Origin: Neodiprion pinetum
Lineage: Eukaryota; Arthropoda; Insecta; Hymenoptera; Diprionidae
DNA: 64,000 nucleotides
Direction of reading: 5' to 3'
Assembly: GCF_021155775.2 (NCBI RefSeq)
Contig: NC_060238.1
Location: forward strand, 519,001 to 583,000
Made by a program: the position numbers and the translations under genes. The notes beneath the pieces were generated by a model. That model made no database searches and was not told the origin of the DNA. It worked only from the letters and a program-made list of their open reading frames with translations. Below are positions 22,352 through 34,494 of the stretch, piece after piece; position 1 is the stretch's first letter; every line of letters starts with the position of its first letter.

Positions 22352-25300
22352 ATGGTCAAAGGTGAGTGAGCTCGGTGCTTTCCTGTTTCGCTTCGTGTTT
22401 TATACCATCCCTTGATTCTGCATATTTGAGTATAAATTTTACAACCTGCCGCGACAATTAGAACAGTGAATAATTGTCTCGTCAGCATTATTTTCTATTC
22501 ATGTAAATACTAAGCTTGGCATGCAATTTTACGCAATTCTAATATTCGTTTTATCATCTCATTCGTGTGATACTGCAAAAAGAGAGCATGTTGAAAGAAA
22601 TGCAAAACAAGCCAAAAGAAAAAAATGGCTGGTTGCATTTAATAGAAGATCAAGTAAGTACCGCTTATATAGTATACATTCCTTGTTCTTTTTCTGTTCT
22701 TTGTAACAGGTTGACTTCATTTTTCGTCGTTTCGCAAAAACAAAACAAAATAAAACGAGCAAACAGAATCTGTATAAAATCTTCGCAAGACCGCGCTTGT
22801 CCTTTTCTCTAAACTTGACGATGCAGACTAGCAATCAACCGCAGACGATGCCGTCTCTACTTATCGCTCGAGGTACAATACAACCAAACTTTATTTCAAA
22901 TTATACCATTAATATACTATATGTATAGGCGCTTCTTGTAAAAAATTATGCTCATTGTCGTGCACTTGTGTTAGATCTTGAGCCATTATTATTCGAGGCT
23001 AAAGTAAAACTTTGTCATTTAGTTTCACGCAAAGCCACGAGGTAGTGGCAAAATACTGTTTCCGGCACGAGGACGTTGAGAAAAACAAGCATGAATTTGC
23101 GACTGATTGTAGAGCCACTGATTTTCTCACGATAAAAAATATATAGTACTCACCTGTCCACGGAAACGCGCGGGATCTGCAGCTGGGTTAAAATGACCCA
23201 CCTGCAAAAAATAAATTAAACAATGTACAGTAACAGTATTGACATGCTGAGAAACGAATGTACAGAGATAGCGAAAGTAACGTTTCGCAGCGTTCAAGCT
23301 CACGCGACACTTTGGAGTTTGCTGTACGAAGTTCAATTTTAAAACAAAGCAAATTGTAGGTCCGTTTCTTACTTTTAGTTGAATATGTATAAGGGCCGAC
23401 CGACTAGAACGTATGAAATGAGTATAAACTGTGAGTCACCCGCAATAAGGTATTCCTACCGATGATCGTACGTAACATGTACATATACCTAGGCGTACAA
23501 CAATGCGGTACATTTGCGCTGCGCGCTGTAATAATTTTAATACTTGATAACGGATTTTTTTTCTTTATTTTCTAGGATCGCTACCAGACATCGCCGTAAC
23601 CATGGTTTCAGGCAGAGAGATCCACGGGGCCTTCAGGTACGAACCCCCGACACTGTTAATACGCCCGTGCTGAAATCATCAAATTTCGATTCCATTAATT
23701 CCCAGCACCAGCTCCGACTAATCGACTAATCGAATCAGCTGGCATCTCGTGTAACACGAATAATCCACTGACGCTACGCGGTAATTGTCATCCAGCGGTA
23801 AATCGGAATACGTGATGTCCAACCAAGTGTTGGCTGGTTCCGAAATTTTCGCAGGTCGTCTAGCTTTTGTACCCCGGCAAAGTAACGCGAATACCTAGGA
23901 GTTTTCCTCGGTTGCACGCACGATCAGGAGTCATAATCTATCCGTATCGACGAGTCGAAGGTGTACATGTATAACTATAGAGTACGTGACAGATAGAGAT
24001 GGTCGCGGGTTGGGCTCGTGTGGGTCCAGTCGCGTTCGCGAATTGGCAGGAATGACGTCACATTGACGTAGGCAACAATTGTCGACTATTAAAACGCTAG
24101 AGCTCCGCTCCTCCGGCCGTCCGTCAAGCAGTGTGCAACACCACCGGGACGGATAGACGATTCGATTCGACACTATAAATTGAGGAAACTTCCGTGACTT
24201 CCATATGCAGCCCTGTTGTCGCGACGGCCACGCGGGCAAATTCCGCACACGTATTACCGAAAACAAGAGGATAAGCTCCTTCGTGCGATCAGTTGAATCG
24301 AAACGAATATCCCCGTACCTACACGTTGGGCTGTTCGATTCTGTACCTGATACAAGGAAAGAAAATATTTCGAACAAGCGGCGGAAGTTTAACAACTGTA
24401 CGGTTCGAAGTCATTTCAAGCTTCGCGTTCTATTTTCGACCGTCAATATTTCAGTTGGAAAAGATTCAGGGGGATATTGACGTATTTCTACACCCACGTG
24501 CGAATTGCGGTGTAGGTAAATTATACACATGTGTATAATACCTTCGTGCATACGTACGTCCAAGTAGATCTTCAGCCCCCGTGCATACTTACAACGCCCT
24601 TCTCCTCACGATCAGCTATTATTCATTATTACCGTATACGTATGTATATATGTATATACAGGGACATGCGTGAAAAGAAGAATCTGCCGATGTTCACGCT
24701 TAGGTACCAAGGTATAGGTCGTCTTCGTTGAATAATTAATTATCGGTCAATATTAACGAGTCGGCATTGCACCTTATCGTTAATATCTCCGGGCGAGTCG
24801 GTGGACAGAGTTTTGAGAATAATCGCGTACGCTAGGCATTTATTAGAGACTCTCGAGCGTCGTTATGTACAGGAACGATAACAATAGCGCGAAATTAAGT
24901 TCAGTTTGACTATGCGATTAGCCGCCGCAGAGTTCTGAAAGGGACTCAAGGCTCGACGAGCGGTTAGCGGTCCAGAGACATAATACCTAGTACATACTTA
25001 TTATTAAGTATCGCGAATGAGCCTCGAAACTTTCCACGTTTCTGCAGCAATTAGCGCGGTTATAACTGCTAGGTCTGTACATACATCCTGGGTGCCTCTG
25101 TCACGAACGACATCGGCTAGACTGTAGCAGGCGAGGAAAAGTACACCTATGGATATTTCACCTGCAACAAAGCGATGACAGGCGCGTCAACGAATTCGTG
25201 CGATAACAATCTGCCCGAAACCTATAGCTGCGATTTCTCTTCCCAAGCGCAGTTTGATCGTGGACGACGTCGACTCGACGGATTCCCTGCGGTGTAACTC

Positions 25301-25571
25301 GATCGTCGGCGAGAGCCAGGAGGTCGAGGGCTCGTCAGCGGGGAGCAGCCCGCAAACCTCGTCGTCGCACACCCCGTTGGACAGCCCGGGTGGACCGCGA
25401 GAGAGAATAAAGCAGATCCAGGTTGAAGCGGAGACGCGGCGGGGTGAATTCGCGAGGCTCCTCGAGGAGCACGCCCAGGTTGTCAGGAAGCTCAAGATGA
25501 TGGAAGCCGAGGAACAGCTGAACAGCTCCTCCTCGAACGGAAGCGTCCTCGGCGCGGCGACGCAGGCGTGA
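22352..25571 (+). CDS. Unrecognised small protein with C-terminal coiled coil, five exons
   Basis: Exons 22352-22361, 22583-22653, 22827-22872, 23576-23636 and 25253-25571 join with consistent phases (1, 0, 1, 2) and code 168 residues ending TGA. The first exon gives only ATG GTC AAA G. It is preceded by a good acceptor (cgtcctcag), so it may be internal and the true start further upstream. The sequence runs ESMLKEMQNKPKEKNGWLHL, TMPSLLIARGSLPDIAVTMV, then a Ser/Thr-rich linker with an SSHTPLDSPGG proline-directed site. A charged helix follows (RERIKQIQVEAETRRGEFAR..HAQVVRKLKMMEAEEQL). The tail ends SSNGSVLGAATQA. I do not recognise the family. A scaffold or adaptor role is only a guess. AATAAA lies at 26262-26267. 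Confidence 0.65.
24053..24094 (+). promoter_or_regulatory. Possible internal promoter: CRE, half-CRE and TATTAAAA
   Basis: A full TGACGTCA at 24053-24060, a TGACGTA half-site at 24064-24070 and TATTAAAA at 24087-24094 precede a GC-rich stretch. They sit in the last intron of the 22352 gene, 1.1 kb before its final exon. An internal start site is inference. Confidence 0.3.
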
Positions 25572-25637
25572 TCTCCAAGGATCATCGTCTGTCGATTGCA
25601 TGGAGCAAAACATGTCTTACGCGATTTTACCCACCGA

Positions 25638-25721
25638 GATATGTATGCATGCATGTATGTATGTATGTATGTATGTATGTATGTATGTATGTATGTATGT
25701 ATGTATGTACACACACACACA
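25638..25721. repeat. (ATGT)n followed by (AC)n
   Basis: About 17 tetranucleotide units ATGT run to ~25708 and are followed by (AC)6-7. Confidence 0.95.
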
Positions 25722-26866
25722 CGCCGTTTGTGAGCCGTAGTGTTGCTTGATTCGAATGCAAATACCAATCCCAGTGCACTCGAAGCAAGCGTATAATAAT
25801 ACCTGTTACTATGTGTATGTATATAACGGATGTATACCCTGCTGAAAAGTAATGCAGAATTTAGAGCTAGATCAGCGTTCCCGGTTTCGTCAATAACGTA
25901 GACATGTCGGGGTACTTTTCTTTACTGCTTTTTTCTCTCAATTTCTTTCCGTCCCTTTTTTTCTTAACCCCTTACCGCATACGAAGCCGTATTTGGCTGT
26001 TTGGCTGCTTGAAGTGTCCAGTCTTTTTTTTTTTCAAAAACAACTTTGAATACTATGTGTACATTTCTTCGTGCAACGGAATGTATTCTTTTTGTTGTCT
26101 ATGGTAAGTGCATACTGTTAAACTATTTCAGTAAATGTAAAATTTTCGTTCCATCTCCTTCGTAATTTATGCAATAAGGGGTTAACGGGCAAAATTTCCT
26201 GCAGAGCTAACATTGCTAGATTCCTTTTCTACTCCCTTGTCGCAACACGGGCACAAGGTACAATAAATAACGTATGTGTGTAGTCGAGAAAGCCGAAAGC
26301 CGACAGATAGCGAAGCGAAGACGCATACTGAAATATTGACATGTACGAGGCATTGATTTTACGTCAGAACGCTTAGTTGGCAAGCCGCATTAAGTTATGT
26401 AGCATGTATGGTATAGAAACAAGAAGTTAGGACGGCTACGAGTACGAGGAAAGTAGTAACGAGCGCGTAAATGTACTCGCACACCAAATGTGTCACCGTA
26501 ATATTCGTGTAGTATATTAAATGACGAAATTAGGAGAAAAAGAAGAAAAGGTAGATAAAAAAAAAATTTATAACCTTTACTATAGCGGTATATAGAGATT
26601 GCGAGCATGATGAGAAGAAACATTCATAGTAATTATATGTATAGGGAAACTTCGTGAGGCTTTAACGTTGAAACTGCAAAAACCGTATACTATATTATAC
26701 GTATGTATATATACACGACCTTCAGGGATACACTGCGTATCCCTGTATAATTTTATATAGCTTGGAAACAGAGGGCGGGCTTCAGGTGAAAGGTAGTAGA
26801 GAATAACGTACTTTTGGCAATAACTTTTTCAAAGAATTTCAGAAAGACTGCGATGCAAGGTAATAA

Positions 26867-26868
26867 AA

Positions 26869-26904
<36 letters not shown>

Positions 26905-26940
26905 CAACAACAACAACAATAATAACAATAATAATAATGA
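26867..26940. repeat. (AAT)n/(AAC)n microsatellite
   Basis: AAT triplets change to AAC triplets and back to AAT, read directly from the sequence. Confidence 0.95.
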
Positions 26941-27599
26941 TGATTGTTCCAAATATTGTAAACTAGTGATAATTTTTAGCGATATACACCTTATTAATTT
27001 TGTAATGAAATTTTTGTGGAGAAAAAAAAAAAAAAAAAAAAAAACGGCATTAATTGAAAAGTATATGTAAAATAGTATATTTGAGGTAATACCTACAAGG
27101 AATTGATTTTGGAAATAAATGTGAATAAATTAATCCTACGTCAACTTATGTCAGTGACTTTGCTGTAACGCTTAGCAGAGATGTACTAACATCAAGGAAA
27201 GTGAAGAGAGAACCACGGTGATCGTGTGTTTTTGAATGTAACTGGTTCGATCGATTCAAAATATAGATACGTACTTTATTAAATTGGTAAAATTTACATT
27301 CACGGCGATATCACAGTAATCTCTTATTCTCAGTATTTTACATTCTTGGGCGTTATGGCCGTAAGCGCCTTTGAAACAACATACCGTATCGATTTTGAAT
27401 TACATTATTATTATTATTATCTGATCACACATAAAAAATTGTCGACTACTCGCTGTTACAAAATTTTCCACTTCAGGAACTATTCAGAAGACCTATGAAA
27501 CTCAAGGCAAAGCAAGGGGAAAAAGTTACTATCATCAATTAATTCAGTTAATTGGTTAACAATTACATGTCAGGAAACCTTCACGGCGACAAAAAATCT

Positions 27600-27959
27600 T
27601 CAGAAGAAGATAGCAGCAGAACGTTCGACACTTGCAGTTCTCATAGGAGCGGCAACGATAACTGGGAGAGGAAAAGTCGAGGATTGGTATTGACACGATC
27701 TTCTTAGAACCAACGATATGTCGAAGAAAATTTTGAAACGCTCTGATGGAAATTTAACACTGCCACCACAAAATTTTTCAACGAATTCGCGACAAAGCTG
27801 AGTAAGTTCATTTACACAACAGTCGGCAACAACGTCCACTTGCTGCCGACAACTCGTTTGTCGGCAGTGAACGATCGTCGCTACAGAAGAAGTGGCGATT
27901 TTTGTGGAAAAACATTGTTTCGTTATTAGTATATAAGCAACGAAATTATATAAATTCAT
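27600..27959 (-). CDS. Hypothetical Cys-rich 119-residue protein
   Basis: An ATG at 27959 opens 119 codons to TGA. The N-terminus is hydrophobic (NLYNFVAYILI). The middle is Cys-rich (HCRQTSCRQQVDVVADCC, LCREFVEKFCGGS) and the end is Ser/Pro-rich. It lies just downstream of TMEM192 on the same strand. A perfect 10-bp stem falls inside it. I recognise no family and there is no supporting splice context. It may be a small real gene or the TMEM192 3' UTR. Confidence 0.25.
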   Translation of the reverse strand: MNLYNFVAYILITKQCFSTKIATSSVATIVHCRQTSCRQQVDVVADCCVNELTQLCREFVEKFCGGSVKFPSERFKIFFDISLVLRRSCQYQSSTFPLPVIVAAPMRTASVERSAAIFF

Positions 27960-28008
27960 CAAACATCATATCATACGACCGCGCATGAAGGAAGGAACAA
28001 ATTGCCAA

Positions 28009-29009
28009 TTACGGCTCTCTGGGTCTCCGTTGGTCCGCGAGCATCATCATCCTGTGGCTGAGTTTAACATTGTGATCGCGCAAGTACCTAATCAGATCGG
28101 CTTGCTTCTCGAGTAATTCAGCCAAGTTCGATCCCTTCTGCTGACAGCCAACCTCCCCGCCACCGGCGTACGAGTCTTGGGTGAACGACGACAGCCATTC
28201 CTCACGGGTGACATCTGGTGGTGGTCTCAATCGATTGAAGCGCCTAACTCGTCCTAGAATGTGAACGCGGCCCTCCGTTAGTTATATCAATTTGATACAA
28301 GAAATGGTAGGCATCTTATTTTTTCGGTATCATCTTCGACGCAAACTAACAATCCGCCGGGCTTACTGATATAATTGACGTAGACAGGAACGATTATCGA
28401 AAGCTCCAAAGTGGTGAGAAGCAATATGTAGTTCATCGGCGTAAGCCACTCCGAAGCTCTGCAGTATTTCTCATAGTCCATTTTGTGCGTATGATGTAGG
28501 ATTGTTGCGAGCAAAAGGTAAGCAACGTTCCAAAGTGAGGCGACGAAAAACGGAGCCCTTATGTGCGGGTAAGTCGACTGATAGAAGTCCAAGTAGCCGC
28601 TTATCCTCAAATGATGATGTTTCGATTTGAGAATATGATCGAGCAGCATTACCAGGAGCCAGTAGGCGCAGTGGAGATACAATAGTACGAAATATGTGTC
28701 GCATTTGTTTGATTCCTCAGGCCAGAACGAGATAAAGGCTATCCCAGTTATTTCCAAGGCAACCTAAGAATAATTAAATTCGTACGTAATGCGTATATGT
28801 CGCAAATTACTCAACTTTCGAACTTCGGTTAGGTTTTTCTACGTCACCCGAGGAGTTACAAAAGAACACCAAGAACGAGGTTATGATATTTTACTCACGC
28901 CAAATACGAGGGCGACCAAAGTGTACGGGATCGTGTCCAATTTGTGAAAGTTGTCTTCCTCCTGCGAGGTGATAACAGGTTGCAGATATTCGTCGTCGTC
29001 CATGTTCAT
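28009..29009 (-). CDS. TMEM192: Transmembrane protein 192 (TMEM192)
   Basis: Three exons on the minus strand (29009-28899, 28763-28351, 28243-28009) join in phases 0 and 2 and give 252 residues. The vertebrate protein is slightly longer. It starts MNMDDDEYLQPVI, with an acidic cytosolic N-terminus. Four hydrophobic segments follow: YTLVALVFGVALEITGIAFI, YFVLLYLHCAYWLLVMLL, FFVASLWNVAYLLLATIL and YILLLTTLELSIIVPVYVNY. The C-terminus is a cytosolic helix (LLEKQADLIRYLRDHNVKLS), the coiled-coil by which the known protein dimerises. TMEM192 resides in lysosomal and late endosomal membranes. Its molecular role is poorly defined. Minor point: the splice that removes 28244-28350 uses a weak GTTAGT donor. 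Confidence 0.85.
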
Positions 29010-30230
29010 AGAAGCGGCAAAAAATACGGCGCCCTTCAACGAACGAAAATATCATAAAGGCGATATTGAGGTTAGGGCTGGGTCGGCTTTTCCGCAAACT
29101 CGGAGAGTACGGCACTAGCTGAACCATCAGCCATGATTGGTCATTGCCTCACTTACGCTTCCAGAAGTGTTCGGCCGATCACGCACGAGGCTGACCATTC
29201 CCCGACGAGCCTGGTATGTGAAGGATTTCAAGCGAAAGATCGCCCGTCTTTATCTGCCTCGCGCTCTAGCGATCGGAAGGGACTGCCACCACACGTGTGC
29301 CGATGCATTCCTCGGAGTTGCGCTAGCAATAACACGCGCCTATGATCCCCCAACGTTTGTCGCAACTGCGGGAACGTTATTGCAGCCGCGATATTACATC
29401 GCGCGAACGATAGTCTTACGACTGAAAGATCGATGATCGAACAGGGACGACGGGGGTACAGGTATCAATCAACGTTCGATGACGGATCGTCGGTCGGAAC
29501 TTGAGAGATGAGATCAGATCAGCCGCGATCAGCCGTTTCCCCGATGAGTTTACAACCACTCGTGTGACAAGCCACGGACTTTGGAACCACGGAATAAGCG
29601 ATTCAAGTGTCGCTCCAATCACAATGGCATCGAGAGCAGACGACGAGCATTCTCGTCAGGCGAAGCCCGCCAAAGTTCAAAATTTCAATAACATCTCATT
29701 GTAAAGGCTGATGCGCGCAGACGGCACTTGGGTTTTCGCTATTTCAAAATGATTGTACCTTTGGTTGTTCGTAGTTGTTAATGTTTTTTGTGAGTAATCG
29801 TAGTATAACAGAACAGTAGGGGTAATTAATGGTTAAAAAATAATGCACTCAAGAATGCCAAACTTATGCACTATCACGAATCGCGATGGATGACCGAGGA
29901 ATAATTTTTGTCGCGTCTCCGATGTATATGCTGGGTTTTCGCTGTTTGGAAGGAAAAAAAAACAAAAAAACGGAGCGACAAGAGAAAACGGCGACAAGAT
30001 GTCACCGGGGTGATCGCCAGAATATAAGGAAAACCTCAAAACTCGGCAGTGTTTCAAGTTAAAATATAGAAAATAAAACTAAAAATGAAACATCAAATCA
30101 ACTGTTGTCAGATAAATCCTACCCAAGCACGTTACTCCGAAAGGACTTTTATTACGCTACGAATCCTGACCGCATTTTCGCGTTAAATCGTATAAGTCGA
30201 TGGGGTTAAATTCCGCTTTCCTCTGCGACG
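29010..30230. other. Intergenic region between divergent genes
   Basis: It separates the TMEM192 start (minus) from the next plus-strand start. I see no exon. The open frames are short and unsupported. Confidence 0.5.
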
Positions 30231-32445
30231 ATGCAACATTTCTCCGAACACTCGTCGTCATCGGTGCAACGAGGTGTAATTGATGCAGCCCAGGAAACGA
30301 ACGACCGTATCCGAGGCTCGGATACGTCGCAGCGAGATTACCGAAAGAGCAAGGAGGACGGCTGTCAGCGGCAACCGTCCCGGGGCTGCAAATTGTCGAA
30401 CGAATGGTATTTCGTAACTTGTAAACGGACCAATGCCCGAGAGACTTCCGTTCAGACCTGGGAGCCGTGGAAGCGCAGCACCTGCGTTTCCAAGTGCAAT
30501 CAGCTTAGAAAATCGACTCGTACCTCAGCGACCGGTGAAGACGTAGATTTCCAAGTTTTTCGGGAGAAAAAATGGTTCTTTGACGCCGGCGCGTGTTGCG
30601 AGCTGTGCACGAATCAAGGAATGAACCGTCGTAGTTGCGGAAACGGAACTTTGTATGCTGGGGAAATTCACGTCAACGCCTATCCCAATTCCTCCATCGG
30701 CGACCCGGCGGCGGGGGCACCGAACGACGGTTACAACCGACTTTCGGAATTGAAATACCGCTCGGGTAACGAAGTACGGGATCGAGGTAAAATCCCCGAG
30801 GATAAAAGCCCGATCACCCGGAAGAATATCGGCTGCGGAATTTGCGAGGCTATACAAGACCGACTGTTCGCGGACGTGGCTCTACAAGTTGTCGTTTGTT
30901 CGAAAAGAGATGCCAACACTGTCACTGTGGAACCTGCGGAGGGTGCTAAAACAGCATCGAAGAAGTCGTCGGATAAAGGTGTCTCGGGACAAATGGGGGC
31001 AAAACGTACCGAAACTTCGAAGGCGAAGAAAACGGTCGTAGTTAAAAAACGAAGTAATATCGGTTCGAGTAAAAGGAGACCTTCGGTAAAAAGCAGCGGC
31101 ACGAAGAAAAAGAAAGTTCGTAAGGTGCTGCAGGGAAAGAAACTGACAGACGGAAAGAGCAGCACGAATTCTACGAAGGTATCGGGGAATGAAGGCGGCG
31201 TTAAGAATGATCTGCACGTTACTACGCCTCCGGTTCCAGGGCTCCGAAGGATCTGCGTAGATGTCATGACGGATGACGACCTCTCGAAACATGATCGTAT
31301 ACTTTGCGCTCACGTCAGGCCTGTCGCATCGCTAACAAATGTTCCGCCGGAGAGTGAGGATAAAAACAGCCTCGAGAGCGAAGGAGGTGAGTCAGTAATT
31401 GCCAATGATTTTAACGACGAAACAAGTGCCTCGCCCGGAGGTGGGCAGAAAAATGACGAAACTATTGACAAAGTCGAAACGGAATCGAAGGTTGAAATTT
31501 TACAAAATAATATCGAAGCGGACGGTTTAAACAAGTTGGGGACATGCTCCAGTAAATGTAAGGGTATAACAACGCAGCTGCAGACCTGTGACAAGCTTCG
31601 AATTAAATCTGGCGCTGGATCATCCAAAAAGCAAACTGAATACGAATCAACGTCGTTGGAAGAGAATCAAGAGGCGCTGAAACGTGATAGCGCGAAGAAA
31701 AAATCCGTGGGCAAGAAACCGCGAAAAGCTCGAAGATCCTCGAGGTCGAGCAGCAGCGAGCAGGACGACGATTTTCCACAGAGGAAACTCATCCAATCGA
31801 AGCATTTAGACGCGAATGAAATTCAAAAAGTGAAAACTAAAAGAAACGTTCGGAAATGTGGACAAGAACGCGCGGGCGAACTACAGGGGGAACAGTTAGT
31901 GACAGTTACTGACGAAACTGTAACGACCTGTGAGAAATCGACAACGGCTGGAAAGTCAAGGACCAGGTCACCCGTCACCGTCGACGAGCCTTCTCTCGCC
32001 TCGGTAAGATGATGCATCGGCCATCCCCGAGTCCCCTGTTTTCCTCGACTTGGCCAACCTGACAGTGTAATTTTTTCAGTTCCCTTTTGAAAAAGATACC
32101 CTTCCGAAATCAGGAAAGCTAGGGTCGCGACGTCGAGAAGCCTCGTCGGTGATGACGATCTGGCAGTGGCTCTGTCGAAAACACCAAAGGAGCCGCACGC
32201 CTGCGGAAATCCCGATGTTCGGGAAGACTTCCCCGTCATCGGGATCACACGATAATCACGCTGCGAAGGACCCGTTTCTTTCTCTTCTCCTCCCGGATAT
32301 CGCATCCGATTTCGCAATGACAACGGCGGGAGATTCCACGTACGGCACCGGTTCGTTCGATGGAAAAGCTGCTTGCGCGTCTTTGTCAAAGGTTGACGGA
32401 GGGAGAGGATCGCGGAAAGTTCGGAAGTCTAAAAACAAACATTAA
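30231..32445 (+). CDS. Unrecognised 712-residue basic, low-complexity protein
   Basis: Two exons, 30231-32003 and 32080-32445, join in phase 0 across a 76-bp intron (GTAAGA..TTTTTTCAG). The first ATG follows an upstream in-frame stop. The N-terminal 200 residues carry paired cysteines (STCVSKCNQL, ACCELCTNQG, IGCGICEAI) and Trp-containing pieces (NEWYFVTCK, QTWEPWKRS, KKWFFD). Residues ~240-310 are Lys/Ser-rich (KTVVVKKRSN, GTKKKKVRKVLQGKK), then acidic/Ser linkers and another basic block (KKKSVGKKPRKARRSSRSSS). The C-terminus ends SRKVRKSKNKH. The composition suggests a nuclear or nucleic-acid-associated disordered protein, which is inference only. AATAAA is at 32503-32508. Confidence 0.8.
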
Positions 32446-33305
32446 TTGTTCGTCCAACGAACGACACGCTGTATCGAAGTACACCGCTGAGATTTCGTAA
32501 CAAATAAAAAGCATCTTCGTGAACACCTATATGCCTGTCTGTACTTTCTTACAGCGTTTATAAAGATTCGCATTCGCATTTTGGCCCTTGGCCTTCGCAT
32601 CCAGGTGTATGTATTATAGGTAGGTGTTACAATGAAGCCGTGTGCCCGTTATTTGGGGGTAGGTATACGAGTTAAGAGGACGCGTGCGCGTTATTCGCGT
32701 CTGTTGCACGTGGAGGCCGAATGAGCTTTCGCAGAAACGGTCGGAGCTTGCAGTCGAGCGTGACTCGGCATGCGGAGCGTTGCTAGTTTGCAATATTTTT
32801 TTCATATTTTTTCGCCTCTCCCCGGCGAATGACGCAGTCTCTCCTAAATCGAGGTAAAGTAAGCGGTTGGTCCTTATCCGTCAGCGAGATGAGTTGTAAA
32901 CTTTTACGGAACCGCGAATTAGTTAATTGCTGCAAGGTGCTGACCAAATTGTTACTCCGATAATTGATGAGATTTTCATATTGCTGAAGCGGTTCGCAGA
33001 GCTCTCTGTTTGGAAACAAGTGTAAACTTTTGGAGGTGAAAGGAAAGTAAAAAAAGAAAGAGAAAAAGAAAAAACCAAATGAAAATGCCGAAGCAGGTGT
33101 ATCTGGCAAGCTGTTCAAGTTTGGAATTAGAACGGAGTTAAAATTGGAGAGAAAATGATTTCGCTCCGAGTGCAGTAACCAGTGTTGTTACCTGCTTGTC
33201 GTAACATTGTATAAATCGGCTACAGAGCGGTGTACCTACCATTTGTACAGTATCAAGTAAGTCGGAGCGTTCGATCGGCCCGCAAAGAAGCAAACCGTGA
33301 TAATC
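32446..33305. other. Short intergenic region
   Basis: 3' UTR of the preceding gene, then the upstream region of the first inaF-motif gene. No other feature is seen. Confidence 0.5.
32503..32508 (+). terminator. Poly(A) signal AATAAA
   Basis: A canonical hexamer 58 nt after the stop of the 712-residue gene. Confidence 0.6.
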
Positions 33306-34367
33306 ATGAGCAAGTCGTCGGAAGAAGCCGGTGCCAACGGACCTCCGCAGGACGGATCGGGGGAAAACGGTGGCCAGAAAGACGCGAACGGTATTTATGA
33401 AAACCGTGCGGGGACGAAGAAGATAGTTCGCGTGGTCACGGTAATGGCCTACGTATTTTCCGTGAGTTTTACCGCGATTCTTTTGAGTGCCTATTACGTG
33501 TTCATCTGGGAGCCACCGAACCCGAAAATGATACAGCGAAGCCGACTGGTCAGCGATTCTCACATCTATCTGACCCATTATTTGCCAGATTCGCGAGAGA
33601 ACTCTTCGGAGGGGGAGCCGCTGGCGGCCACAAAAATCGACGATGATCTGGGGGAGAAGTTGAATCTCTTCGAGAGAATAACTTTGCGGAAAGGACGTCA
33701 GATGCGATCCGACGACGGTTCGCAAAGGAGGCCCAATTTCGACGATAGAGACAACTTCGTAGGATTAAAATATTCCACCACCCCCTTCGCCGACCTACGA
33801 GGCGACGTATCGTTATCCTCCGTTTATCTCGCGACGACTGCTTCGCCGGCGGGTGATTTGTCTTTGCTGGAAACCAGCGGAACATCGTCAAGAAAAACGG
33901 AGCCAGGCGAGAATTCATCGCCAACCGAATTCGACGCATCCAATCGAGCTACTTCCGTAAAAGTCCGTGTAACGACGGCCTATTCTCGAGCATCCGTTTA
34001 CGCGAAGCCAACTCCCGGAGACTCGGGCGTGCCCCGCGACGAGCTCGAGGACGATGTGGAAGAAGGGAAGAAATCCAGCAATCTTCGCCGAATTGCAAAT
34101 GAGACGGCACGGGAATCCGGCGGTGAGGGCAAAAGCAACATACCTGAGCGGTTACCCGGAATCACGTTCTTCGCCACGGATGAAACCAACCTCTCGACGC
34201 CCCGACCAGACGCTTCGTCGAAACCATCCGCACCATCGGCGGTGGATCTGAGAGGAATCATTTATGCGGGATTACGTTCGAAAGTTGGAAACTATTCTCA
34301 TTTCGAAGTCCGACCCGGCGGTACGGTGAAGGGTAACGGAGGTAAGGGGTTTGACGGTCATTTGTGA
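33306..34367 (+). CDS. inaF-motif single-pass membrane protein, copy 1
   Basis: The ATG at 33306 opens 353 codons to TGA at 34365-34367. The N-terminus is short and cytosolic-looking. The inaF motif with a membrane helix follows (~residues 38-65): KIVRVVTVMAYVFSVSFTA, then ILLSAYYVFIWEPP. A long Ser/Thr/Asp-rich outer tail has several N-x-S/T sites. In Drosophila, inaF proteins of this motif family support TRP-channel function in photoreceptors. The role of this copy is inferred from the motif only. A perfect donor (GGAG|GTAAGG, exon end 34341) sits in phase 1, as in copy 2, so the real mRNA may splice here to an exon I could not find. AATAAA lies at 35321-35326. Confidence 0.75.
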   Translation: MSKSSEEAGANGPPQDGSGENGGQKDANGIYENRAGTKKIVRVVTVMAYVFSVSFTAILLSAYYVFIWEPPNPKMIQRSRLVSDSHIYLTHYLPDSRENSSEGEPLAATKIDDDLGEKLNLFERITLRKGRQMRSDDGSQRRPNFDDRDNFVGLKYSTTPFADLRGDVSLSSVYLATTASPAGDLSLLETSGTSSRKTEPGENSSPTEFDASNRATSVKVRVTTAYSRASVYAKPTPGDSGVPRDELEDDVEEGKKSSNLRRIANETARESGGEGKSNIPERLPGITFFATDETNLSTPRPDASSKPSAPSAVDLRGIIYAGLRSKVGNYSHFEVRPGGTVKGNGGKGFDGHL

Positions 34368-34494
34368 GAGGGACCGCGGATGTTACGTAGACCCCGGTCG
34401 TTGTCGGTGGTGGACGCGACGGGTGGTTCAAACCGCTTGTACGATACGCGCGAGGGGGAAATAACTCGAGATCTGAGTGACGCAACAATTTCTT

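Larger units (their letters stand above)
25572..27599. other. 3' UTR and microsatellite-rich intergenic sequence
   Basis: It contains an (ATGT)n tract, an (AAT)/(AAC)n tract and an A24 run. AATAAA at 26262-26267 is a plausible end for the preceding gene. No exon is supported. Confidence 0.55.

Noticed and set aside
25638..25708. Regular tetranucleotide repeat considered as a CRISPR-like array
   Set aside because: It is a simple (ATGT)n microsatellite with no spacers, in a eukaryotic genome.
33138..33725. 195-codon minus frame
   Set aside because: It overlaps the inaF-motif copy 1 coding exon antisense. It is a shadow of that exon.
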